A stretch of 64,000 nt of DNA, taken from NCBI RefSeq assembly GCF_025770735.1, contig NZ_JAODPB010000005.1, forward strand, positions 62,001 to 126,000, in the 5' to 3' direction. Shown here one piece after another: positions 53,475-60,676 of the stretch (its first letter is position 1; each line of letters starts with the position of its first letter). Source of the stretch: Shouchella tritolerans (GTDB taxonomy: Bacteria; Bacillota; Bacilli; Bacillales; Bacillaceae_D). The translations under genes were made by a program, and so were the position numbers. Below the pieces are notes generated by a model. It saw only the letters and a list, made by a program, of their open reading frames with translations, was not told where the DNA came from and did no database searches.

Positions 53475-53623
53475 AACCACTGTTTGAGCATTTTTGGAAC
53501 AACGAAAAAACGCGAATTCTGAACGAAAACTACATTTATTCGCCATCTGAACAAGGGAGACCTGAATGGCAAACATTCATAGAAGCCTTGAAAGCAGAAA
53601 GTGAAAAACGCCTAAAGGGATAG
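53471..53623 (+). CDS. Small protein translationally coupled to the SNF2 helicase
   Basis: Encodes 50 aa: MKPLFEHFWNNEKTRILNEN, then YIYSPSEQGRPEWQTFIEAL and a Lys/Glu-rich end. Its ATG overlaps the helicase stop as ATGA, and GGAGC lies just upstream, so it is probably translated. The last codons lie in the left arm of the terminator at 53606. Not recognised. Context suggests an accessory to the helicase. Confidence 0.6.
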   Translation: MKPLFEHFWNNEKTRILNENYIYSPSEQGRPEWQTFIEALKAESEKRLKG

Positions 53624-53647
53624 CAAAAGCTATCCCTTTAGGCGTTT
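53606..53647. terminator. 19-bp perfect hairpin, bidirectional terminator
   Basis: AAACGCCTAAAGGGATAGC and GCTATCCCTTTAGGCGTTT enclose AAAA. It overlaps the end of the 50-aa gene. Minus-strand T-tail TTTTTC serves the lipoprotein operon. Confidence 0.92.
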
Positions 53648-53648
53648 C

Positions 53649-53660
53649 AGACTATAGACA
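53649..53660 (-). repeat. Solo distal end of the AGACTGATA element
   Basis: The minus strand reads GTCTATAGTCT, the terminator-side end, between the lipoprotein stop codon and the hairpin. The rest is missing. Confidence 0.5.
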
Positions 53661-53670
53661 GTTACTGGGC

Positions 53671-54162
53671 TTATTCGATTTCCACTTCTACTGTTTGTAC
53701 AAATGGATTGTCGTCTCCTTGCGCTTCGATTGTTTCTTTTGATACAGCTAACTCAGCTGTTAATGTATAATGGCCAGCTGGTAAATCGCCAACTGGAATC
53801 CGTTCCTTTTGCAACTCAATTTGTTCTCCTGGTTCAAATTGACGCTCCACAATGACTTGGGCAAACATATGGTTTTCTGAATAACGGAAAACCTCTTCCC
53901 CTTCCTCATTCTTAAGCACAAGTTCGTATTCTTGTGACGATGGAAAGACAAGTGTTTGCTGCTGATCCGATTCGTTCTTTACATCCATTTCGACTTCCAA
54001 CATCTCGCCTGATTGCTTTGCACGAACGTCAAACGTCCATTCAGTGCTCACTGAGGCATCTCCTCCCGCCGGAATATCCGGATTTTCTTCTTCTGGCTGT
54101 CCGCCACATGCGCAGAGCACCAATATGAAACTAAGCGCTATAAGCACATTCCACTTTTTCAT
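53671..54162 (-). CDS. Lipoprotein with BsuPI-type proteinase-inhibitor domain
   Basis: Encodes 163 aa. Lipobox in LSFILVLCACGG (cleaved before Cys). A Glu/Pro linker precedes an all-beta domain: EWTFDVRAKQSGEMLEVEMD, the DVKNESDQQQTLVFPSSQEY pattern, VFRYSENHMFAQ and LPAGHYTLTAEL, characteristic of the intracellular proteinase inhibitor (BsuPI) family. Probably membrane-anchored on the outer face. ATG 54162 follows GGAGG. It is the last gene of the operon with the YitT-like and hydrolase genes. Confidence 0.82.
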   Translation of the reverse strand: MKKWNVLIALSFILVLCACGGQPEEENPDIPAGGDASVSTEWTFDVRAKQSGEMLEVEMDVKNESDQQQTLVFPSSQEYELVLKNEEGEEVFRYSENHMFAQVIVERQFEPGEQIELQKERIPVGDLPAGHYTLTAELAVSKETIEAQGDDNPFVQTVEVEIE

Positions 54163-54174
54163 CAAAAATCCTCC

Positions 54175-55017
54175 CTAATCTTTGCGGAACAAGCCAAAGA
54201 TACTGGCTGTCTCGACAATATTCGTAAAGGCTTCCGGATCGACTTCTTCGATGATGTTTTTTAAATCATACAATTCATAGCGAGTGATGACAATGACAAG
54301 CATTTCCTTTTCCTCAAACGTATACCCGCCTTTTGCTGGAATTCGGGTAATTCCCCTCGTCAGCCGTTCATGAATCGCCTTATTTAATAAATCAGGTTTT
54401 TTTGTGACAACCATGGCTGTCAGCTTCACGTAGCGTGTATGAATCGCATCAATAAAGCGAGAAGTGACGTATATGGATATTAATGTAAATAACGCTTTTT
54501 CAGGATCAAGCAATAGCCCGGAAGCAACAACAATAATGGAATTGAGGAGGAAGAAAAAGCTGCCGACTGGTCGATCCGTATAGCGGGCCAGCACAAGGGC
54601 AATGATGTCTAGCCCGCCAGATGAAGCCCCCCATTTAAGGAGCAGGCCTGCCCCTGTTGCGCCGATAACGCCACCAAAGACAGCATTAAGCATAATATCC
54701 GACGATAAAGCATGGACAGGAATCAGCTCAAGAAAAAGCGTCGTCATTGCGACACTGGCAAAACTGTACACCGTAAAGCTTTTTCCCACTTTAAGCCAAC
54801 CTAAAATCGCAACTGGTATATTTAAAAGCAAAAGCAACGTCCCTGTTGATAAAGGAAGAATATAGGAAAGAAGCTGGGCTACGCCCGTAAAACCGCTAGC
54901 AAACACATCAGCGGGGATTAAAAATAAGTTTAACGAACAGGCAAGCAGAAATGAACCAGCAAGAACAATAAAAATTTTTCCTGCTTCCCTAAAAAGATTA
55001 TGTTGTACGAGAAACAT
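54175..55017 (-). CDS. YitT-family membrane protein (DUF161/DUF2179)
   Basis: Encodes 280 aa. Five to six membrane segments in residues about 12-180 with family motifs PADVFASGFTGVAQL, GGVIGATGAGLLLKWGASSG and GLDIIALVLARYTDRPVGS. A cytoplasmic DUF2179 domain closes (GYTFEEKEMLVIVITRYEL). Transport or signalling role unknown. ATG 55017 overlaps the upstream hydrolase gene by 20 nt; the longer frame to 55227 is antisense-free but lacks a ribosome site. Confidence 0.88.
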   Translation of the reverse strand: MFLVQHNLFREAGKIFIVLAGSFLLACSLNLFLIPADVFASGFTGVAQLLSYILPLSTGTLLLLLNIPVAILGWLKVGKSFTVYSFASVAMTTLFLELIPVHALSSDIMLNAVFGGVIGATGAGLLLKWGASSGGLDIIALVLARYTDRPVGSFFFLLNSIIVVASGLLLDPEKALFTLISIYVTSRFIDAIHTRYVKLTAMVVTKKPDLLNKAIHERLTRGITRIPAKGGYTFEEKEMLVIVITRYELYDLKNIIEEVDPEAFTNIVETASIFGLFRKD

Positions 55018-55783
55018 GAGAACTTCCCATTGCTTGGGGGAGAAATTCTGCCGCCGCAAGCATTGCCTTTCTAGAGATTTTATGGCCGGCGCCTTCCTCT
55101 GCGATAAACTGAAAGCGGTCTGTGTTGCCTTTATAAGCATCGAACAACCGATTGGCAAATTGTTCTGCATAGAAAAAAGGCACTGTGTCATCTTGCTTTC
55201 CATGCCAGATAAACAAAGGACGCCCATTTAATCGTTCGATGTCAGCCGCCAAGTCAAATGGGCGGATCTTTGCTAGCACAGCTTCTTTCTGCGCTTCTTT
55301 CACTTCCACTCCCCGTTGTTCCAGCTTTTCAAACATCGCTTTCGAAAATGTCATATATTGGGGGACGCCCATAAAACAACAACCTGAACAAAGCCATGGA
55401 TAAGCTGCTAAAGCGCCATAAGCAGTAATCGCCCCCATGGACGTGCCGCCAATCGCTATCCGGTTCTCATCGATCAATCCTTCTTGCAAAAAAGGCTCGG
55501 CGATAGTAGGGACTTCATGAATCGATTGCAAAACAATATCCCAAAAGGATAAATAGCGCTTCTCACCAACGATGCTTTTTTCCCGCTCCCCATGGTGAAG
55601 GGCATCAGGCAAAAGAACGCGAAACCCTTTCTTTGCAAACGTATAGGCAATATGTAAGTTATGCTCTTTTGCACTTGTGATTCCATGATAGAAAAGAAGC
55701 GCTGGCTTTTTCGCAGGGCCGTCATTGTCTGTAATATGTAATAGCGGTACAGAGTGGATTTCTCGTTCTTCAATTAAAAACAT
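54998..55783 (-). CDS. Alpha/beta hydrolase (YitV-like)
   Basis: Encodes 261 aa. Oxyanion-hole segment LLFYHGITSAKEHN, nucleophile elbow IGGTSMGAITAYGAL (Ser), acid region FIWHGKQDDTVPF and His in GAGHKISRKAML complete a triad. Probably an esterase of unknown substrate. ATG 55783 follows GGGAGGAAGGG. It is the first gene of hydrolase-YitT-lipoprotein. In B. subtilis yitV and yitT are near one another. Confidence 0.86.
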   Translation of the reverse strand: MFLIEEREIHSVPLLHITDNDGPAKKPALLFYHGITSAKEHNLHIAYTFAKKGFRVLLPDALHHGEREKSIVGEKRYLSFWDIVLQSIHEVPTIAEPFLQEGLIDENRIAIGGTSMGAITAYGALAAYPWLCSGCCFMGVPQYMTFSKAMFEKLEQRGVEVKEAQKEAVLAKIRPFDLAADIERLNGRPLFIWHGKQDDTVPFFYAEQFANRLFDAYKGNTDRFQFIAEEGAGHKISRKAMLAAAEFLPQAMGSSHVSRTT

Positions 55784-55808
55784 TGGTTCCCTTCCTCCCT
55801 TGGTAAAA

Positions 55809-55832
55809 GAAGCTGCCCTTTTAGGCAGCTTC
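55809..55832 (-). terminator. Terminator of the 89-aa gene, upstream of the YitV-like gene
   Basis: GAAGCTGCC and GGCAGCTTC pair, followed on the minus strand by TTTTACC. Confidence 0.8.
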
Positions 55833-55934
55833 AGACTGTAAACAAATGCGTCGCTTAAGCAGGAAAAACACTGCTCATGAGCGCCTGTTCTACTCGCATC
55901 TTCCCTCGCCTGACAAGCGTTTTTTATCAGTCTA
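55833..55934 (-). repeat. 102-nt full copy of the AGACTGATA element
   Basis: On the minus strand it begins TAGACTGATAAAAAACGCTT, contains GGCGAGGGAAGATGCGAG and GAACA, and ends CATTTGTTTACAGTCT touching the terminator stem. It lies 99 nt after the stop of the 89-aa gene. The interior matches the copy after mecA. Confidence 0.8.
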
Positions 55935-56033
55935 GGCAATGGCAACAAACGCTCATCATTCTTTATGGCTCAATGAATATGTTTTGTCGGCACAGAATAA
56001 TGGTGTCCATTCTAAGTCGGTGCCGGCATGCAC

Positions 56034-56303
56034 TTAAACGCCTTCTTGGTATTTTTCGTTGTAGCGCTTAATGCTATACAAGGAACCTTCATCGACCATT
56101 TTGCTGTCTGCTGACGATGGCTTAGGATTGCCGAGCTTAAACACGTTTTCATTCGCCGTCGTTTTCTGTCCCCTCCATTTGGCTAACACCGTTTGCAATT
56201 TGTTTTTCATTTGCTGCCTGCGGTTTTCGTCTTTTAAGCAAACGACAGCCATTCCAGCAGCCGCCGCGATTCCAAGCGCAAGTGTCGTTTGTTTGGCTTT
56301 CAT
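56034..56303 (-). CDS. Small YtxH-like membrane-anchored protein
   Basis: Encodes 89 aa. One N-terminal hydrophobic segment (LALGIAAAAGMAVVCL) then a basic helix (NRRQQMKNKLQTVLAKWRGQ) and a polar tail. This layout resembles YtxH-type stress proteins, but homology is not certain. ATG 56303 is preferred since AAGGGG lies 9 nt before it and abuts ATG 56312. Confidence 0.6.
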   Translation of the reverse strand: MKAKQTTLALGIAAAAGMAVVCLKDENRRQQMKNKLQTVLAKWRGQKTTANENVFKLGNPKPSSADSKMVDEGSLYSIKRYNEKYQEGV

Positions 56304-56373
56304 CTCTTCCATCCCCTTTTATATAGAATGATCTTCTTACTCTTATGTCTTCCCTAAAAGAGGAGAGATAAAC

Positions 56374-56414
56374 CTAAAAAGGCCTCTTGTCGTAACGGGG
56401 AGGCCTTTTTCGCA
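56374..56414 (-). terminator. Terminator of the rhodanese gene
   Basis: AAAAGGCCTC and GAGGCCTTTTT pair across a 13-nt loop; T-tail on the minus strand. Confidence 0.85.
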
Positions 56415-56416
56415 CC

Positions 56417-56785
56417 TTATTTATAAAGTTCTTCTATGTCCTTTACGACCCATTCCTGGCCATATTCAAGCTCTCCATCCCAAGCTAACATTCCGCCTTC
56501 ATAATTTCGGACGTTCGAAAATCCCTGTTCTTTTAAGTACAAGGCGGTGTTTTGGCTTCTTCTGCCGCTACGGCACACCAATACATAACTTTTTGATTGG
56601 TCCATTTCAGCAACCATACTTGGAATTTCATTCATGGGAATGAGTGGTACACCTGGCAGATGGCCATTCTCGTATTCCTCTACTTCTCGGACGTCAATAA
56701 TAATCGGCTCGTCTGCTTTATTGATCAAAAAAGACTTTATTTCTTCTGTTGACAATTGAACGATACCGTCTTCATTACGGGCCAT
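56417..56785 (-). CDS. Rhodanese-domain protein
   Basis: Encodes 122 aa, single domain: IIIDVREVEEYENGHLPGV, PMNEIPSM, and active Cys in YVLVCRSGRRSQNTALYL. Transfers sulfane sulfur; physiological acceptor unknown. ATG 56785. It resembles single-domain rhodaneses such as B. subtilis YqhL/YtwF. Co-oriented with the membrane protein and carboxyltransferase genes upstream. Confidence 0.88.
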   Translation of the reverse strand: MARNEDGIVQLSTEEIKSFLINKADEPIIIDVREVEEYENGHLPGVPLIPMNEIPSMVAEMDQSKSYVLVCRSGRRSQNTALYLKEQGFSNVRNYEGGMLAWDGELEYGQEWVVKDIEELYK

Positions 56786-56846
56786 ATTGCGCCACCTCCA
56801 CTACTAGTTTACTGGTCAGTTTGCTTGCAAAGCAAGCAGAACGCAT

Positions 56847-57395
56847 TTATTGGAAATCAAATTGGAGATGCGGGAGATGTTCCCGTAACTGTGTTAACGT
56901 AATCTCCTCGTTGTCTAGCTTTTCAAGCTCAGGGACGGCGACTTGATCGATATAAGCCGCCACATCAATTGACTGGTCATGACGGACAACTTCCTCGTTT
57001 GCTTTGGCAAATGCGTAAATCGGTTCATATTCATCGATCGAAATATGTACGGTCTTCCCCTGTGCTTCTCGGATCACTGCCCCTGTTTCAATACCGTGGA
57101 CTTTATAAATCGTCGATAAACTCAAATAGCGAACTCCCTTGTCTTCGACCAGTTTTGCTGTGTTTGGTCCGATGAGTACATCAGAAACATACGCACGTGG
57201 GAGGGCAAGCGACAATGCAAAATAAATTAACAGCACTGTGACAAATACTAAAAAAGCGCCTGCTTGTTCTTTCGCCTTTGTTATGCCTTTCTTTCGCTTC
57301 AACCAAGAAAAAATGGCCAACAAGCTAATAACGAGCAGCAGAACGCAACTGATAGCCAATAAAAACTGGACCCAGCCTTCAGAAAGGACAACCAT
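56847..57395 (-). CDS. Two-segment membrane protein of unknown function
   Basis: About 182 aa from ATG 57395. Two membrane segments (VQFLLAISCVLLLVISLLAI and AFLVFVTVLLIYFALSLALP) bracket a basic loop. A 110-residue extracytoplasmic domain follows (YLSLSTIYKVHG, VHISIDEYEPIYAF). The frame extends to a TTG at 57509 that overlaps the carboxyltransferase stop, so the start is uncertain. Not recognised. Confidence 0.6.
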   Translation of the reverse strand: MVVLSEGWVQFLLAISCVLLLVISLLAIFSWLKRKKGITKAKEQAGAFLVFVTVLLIYFALSLALPRAYVSDVLIGPNTAKLVEDKGVRYLSLSTIYKVHGIETGAVIREAQGKTVHISIDEYEPIYAFAKANEEVVRHDQSIDVAAYIDQVAVPELEKLDNEEITLTQLREHLPHLQFDFQ

Positions 57396-57475
57396 TGGCA
57401 ACGACTCGCTTTCATACAATAAAATAACGCTTCTATCGTATCGTATCACATACTGAGCGAGTGAAAAAGCATCAA

Positions 57476-58975
57476 TTATAACGGTATGTTGCCGTGCTTT
57501 TTCTTCCAATTAGCGCTTTCGTCTTTGCACGCTAAAATCGAAAATGACTCAATTAATCGCTGCCTCGTCTCGTCAGGCTCAATCACGTCGTCAATCAGTG
57601 CTTCTTTTGCCGCCGAAAAGGGATCGGCTACCTTCTCCCTGTAGCTTTCTTCAAATTGTAAAAGCGCTTTGGCCGGGTTATTGCTCGCCTGTATGTCTTT
57701 TTGATGAATGACCGCCGCCGCTCCGGATGGGCCCATCACCGCAATTTCAGCTTCAGGCCAGGCATAAACAAAATCGGCCCCTAAAGCTTTGCTGTTTAAA
57801 GCAACATAGGCGCCACCATATGCTTTGCGGACGATCACGGTGATTTTCGGCACTGTTGCTTCGGCAAAGGCATAAATGATTTTGGCGCCATGGCGAATCA
57901 ATCCGCGGCTCTCCTGCTCGACACCTGGAATAAAGCCGCTGACATCTTCAAGAACGAGTAAAGGAATTTGGAAACAATCGCAAAACCGGACAAAGCGGGC
58001 ACACTTATCACTCGCGTCCATATCAATGCAGCCCGCAAGATGCTTCGGATTATTGGCGACGACACCAACAGACTGGCCATTTAGGCGGATAAAGGCAGTA
58101 ATCAAGTTGCGGGCATACCGTTTCGAACATTCAAAAAAAGAATCTTCATCAGCAAGTCCGCAAATAATCGGCACCATATCATAGACGGTTTTGCTATCGC
58201 GGGGCAAATGGGCGCTGACTTTCTCACTCACACGCTTATGGCATGGTTTTTTGGCTCCGTTATTAGGGAGATAACTTAAAAACTGGCGAACAAGCACGAA
58301 TAACTCCGCTTCTGTTTTTGCGCAAAAGTGGGCAACGCCACTTTTTTCGGAATGCATGCGGACACCGCCCAAATCTTCCATTTTCGCTTCTGCCCCTGTC
58401 GCTGCTTTAAGCACTTTTGGGCCAGTAATCGCCATTTGGCTCGTTTGGTCGACCATAAAAATCGCATCAGTCAGCGCCGGAGAGTAAACAGCCCCGCCTG
58501 CACATGGCCCTAGCATAACCGATAGCTGCGGAATGGCGCCTGAATATCGAACATTTCGCTTAAATATTTCTCCGTAGCCAGCAAGGGCTTTTGCCCCTTC
58601 TTGGATTCTTGCCCCTCCTGAATCGATCAGGCCAATAATGGGTGCTTGCATGTGATAGGCCAAGTCCATAATGGCACATATTTTTTGGGCATGCATGGCT
58701 CCAAGCGATCCACCGCTGACCGTGAAGTCCTGTGCATAGACAACTACAAGGCGGCCGGAGATTGTCCCATAACCGACGATTACGCCATCGCCTGCCTCAC
58801 CGTGAGGCCCGCTGGCAAAAGCGAGATGTTCAGTAAAGCTATCGCGATCTAATAACATGTTAATCCGCTCTCTTGCGGTTTGTTTTCCGGCTTCTTTCTG
58901 AGCCTGCTGCTTTTTTGTCCCACCGCCAGACGCCAGCCTTGCTCGTTCAGCGGCTAACCGTTTCTTTCGCTCCAT
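57476..58975 (-). CDS. Acyl-CoA carboxylase carboxyltransferase subunit (MmdA/PccB type)
   Basis: Encodes 499 aa, with two crotonase-like carboxyltransferase halves: YAQDFTVSGGSLGAMHAQKI and LIDSGGARIQEGAKALAGYG (first), and VGVVANNPKHLAGCIDMDAS plus VRKAYGGAYVALNSKALG (second). It moves CO2 from carboxybiotin to propionyl- or methylmalonyl-type CoA (or runs as decarboxylase subunit), like B. subtilis YqjD. No biotin carboxylase or carrier gene is nearby. AGGAGGCG lies 13 nt before ATG 58975. Confidence 0.88.
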   Translation of the reverse strand: MERKKRLAAERARLASGGGTKKQQAQKEAGKQTARERINMLLDRDSFTEHLAFASGPHGEAGDGVIVGYGTISGRLVVVYAQDFTVSGGSLGAMHAQKICAIMDLAYHMQAPIIGLIDSGGARIQEGAKALAGYGEIFKRNVRYSGAIPQLSVMLGPCAGGAVYSPALTDAIFMVDQTSQMAITGPKVLKAATGAEAKMEDLGGVRMHSEKSGVAHFCAKTEAELFVLVRQFLSYLPNNGAKKPCHKRVSEKVSAHLPRDSKTVYDMVPIICGLADEDSFFECSKRYARNLITAFIRLNGQSVGVVANNPKHLAGCIDMDASDKCARFVRFCDCFQIPLLVLEDVSGFIPGVEQESRGLIRHGAKIIYAFAEATVPKITVIVRKAYGGAYVALNSKALGADFVYAWPEAEIAVMGPSGAAAVIHQKDIQASNNPAKALLQFEESYREKVADPFSAAKEALIDDVIEPDETRQRLIESFSILACKDESANWKKKHGNIPL

Positions 58976-59036
58976 CTGCTAAAACGCGCCTCCTATCATT
59001 CTGTCGTAATATAACCAAAAGGCGCAGATATATGCG

Positions 59037-59879
59037 TTAATTTGTACGGACTAACGGCATGGTCACGCAGCGGAACGAACCTCCAGACTTAATAATTTCT
59101 GAGAAATCGACTTCAATAATCGTAAACCCATGTGCTTGCAACTCTGCATTGGTGTTTTCATTCATGGGCAGTGCAATCACCCGTTTGTTGCCAATCGAGA
59201 GGACATTAACACCTAAATGGAACTGTTCCTCTTTGGACACATCGATTAATGAGAAACGCTGTTCCAGCATGTCAACAGCCTTTTTAGAAAGGGCATCACG
59301 GTAAATGAGCGCCAGTGTCTCAGAAACGGGCTGAAACACGCAATCTAAATGCAAATAGTCTGGATCAAGCGAAACCATTTCTATTCTTTTTTCAGGATGT
59401 AGGCGGTGCAGCTCCTCGATGCCTTCCTTATTTGTGCGTCCGCTTGCCCCTATGTACACTTCATCATTGGCGAGTACAACATCTCCGCCTTCCACTGTGC
59501 CTGCACTTGCTTTTGCAAACGGTTTGCCGATTTTGGTCAAGTACTCGCTAAGCACCTTTTCTTCGCCTTTGCGGATATCCCTATCCAAATTGGCTACATA
59601 CAAGGACGTTCCGATAACAAAACCGCTGTCCCGCATAAACACTTGCTCTGGCAAATGGTCATAGGCTGGAACGGAATAAACACGGATGCCTTCTTTCTCC
59701 ATGGCTGTAACGAGCGCTTGATGTTGTTGGCTCGCGATGTTCCTGTTAATATTTTCATTCACGTATTTGCGCTGCGTTCTATTAATCGGCTCCTCGATTG
59801 CCATAAACGTCGGTTCGCAGACAACGACTTCCTTTAGTAGACCATACTCGTTTTCACATTGAATCGGTTTTTTCGCCAC
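59037..59879 (-). CDS. DDAH/amidinotransferase-fold hydrolase (YkgA-like)
   Basis: Encodes 280 aa, pentein fold of the guanidine-modifying superfamily: FMRDSGFVIG, TVEGGDVVLAND, YLHLDCVFQP (His-Leu-Asp) and the catalytic Cys in KSGGSFRCVTMPLVR. Probable substrate is a methylated arginine or similar guanidine. GTG 59879 follows AAAGGGAG. Ends at the border of the carboxyltransferase gene with no operon link clear. Confidence 0.88.
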   Translation of the reverse strand: MAKKPIQCENEYGLLKEVVVCEPTFMAIEEPINRTQRKYVNENINRNIASQQHQALVTAMEKEGIRVYSVPAYDHLPEQVFMRDSGFVIGTSLYVANLDRDIRKGEEKVLSEYLTKIGKPFAKASAGTVEGGDVVLANDEVYIGASGRTNKEGIEELHRLHPEKRIEMVSLDPDYLHLDCVFQPVSETLALIYRDALSKKAVDMLEQRFSLIDVSKEEQFHLGVNVLSIGNKRVIALPMNENTNAELQAHGFTIIEVDFSEIIKSGGSFRCVTMPLVRTN

Positions 59880-60211
59880 TAAGCCTTACTCCCTTTCGTT
59901 TAATAACCTGGACATCTTTACAATTACACAGAAATACGCAGAAAGCAAAGTTTTATATATGGATGGGGAAACTTATGCCAGGCATTGGAACAACTGACCC
60001 TATACAGAAGACGATTATGCCGGTTAGGCGTTTGTTAGCCGACAATTAGAATATGTCCAAAAAAGCTTTTTTTGATGTGATCACCCCAACAAGTTCGAAT
60101 ATTTTTTTGTTGCAACACGCCCTGTTTCGATAACGAAAAAGGCCATCAATATGACTTGGCAACGCAATATTGATTGGCCTTATGACCGAAAACCAGCCCG
60201 CTATTGAATTG
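59880..60211. other. 332-nt intergenic region
   Basis: It contains the hydrolase promoter region and a strong hairpin at 60144-60183. A 24-codon + frame at 59975-60049 has only a weak ribosome site and is not accepted. No repeat copy of the AGACTGATA type is present. Confidence 0.6.
60144..60183 (-). terminator. Terminator of the IDEAL-domain gene
   Basis: AAGGCCAATCAATAT and ATATTGATGGCCTT pair with one bulge; TTTTTCG follows on the minus strand. Confidence 0.85.
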
Positions 60212-60508
60212 TTACTGGAAGGTAAGATGGAGCCTGAAGCCATTTTCATACAGTGTGCGCCCGCCTTTATAGCGATCCCTGTGATCGTTTAATGCTTCTG
60301 CTAGTAAATAAAAGGCCTGTTCGTCACGTTGCTCCAACGCCTGATCGATTTTTTCTTTTAAATGTTGTTCTCTAAAGTGATAGATGGAATATTCCAACAC
60401 CGCTTTCGCATAAAGGGATTGGACAGTTAAATCGGCCCGCAACTCCAAACGGTTAATAATGCTTAATTGCCTGTACACGTCGCCGTCTAACCTAAATGGC
60501 TTTTCCAC
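60212..60508 (-). CDS. Small IDEAL-domain protein
   Basis: Encodes 98 aa. The C-terminal KIDQALEQRDEQAFYLLAEA segment is an IDEAL motif, as found at the C-terminus of YpiB and in small Bacillus proteins. The N-terminus (LDGDVYRQLSIINRLELRAD) is helical. Probably a protein-interaction module; role unknown. GTG 60508 follows AGGAGGGGG. Divergent from asnB. Confidence 0.8.
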   Translation of the reverse strand: MEKPFRLDGDVYRQLSIINRLELRADLTVQSLYAKAVLEYSIYHFREQHLKEKIDQALEQRDEQAFYLLAEALNDHRDRYKGGRTLYENGFRLHLTFQ

Positions 60509-60618
60509 GAAGAATCCCCCTCCTGCTTCAAAATTGGATTTACGTGTTTATACCCTAAACCATAAAAATGAAACATGGTCCTACGTTGTTAGTCGACTGT
60601 TACCCTTTCAGCAAAAAA

Positions 60619-60647
60619 TTGACTTTTATATTTAATTGGAGTAAGAT
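60619..60647 (+). promoter_or_regulatory. Sigma-A promoter of the asparagine synthetase gene
   Basis: TTGACT, 17 nt, TAAGAT, 30 nt before ATG 60677. Confidence 0.8.
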
Positions 60648-60676
60648 TAGCTCACTAAAAAACTGGAGGAAACATT

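Noticed and set aside
59975-60049. 24-codon + frame MPGIGTTDPIQ...
   Set aside because: Weak GGGG spacing, no terminator and no recognised family; too short to support.
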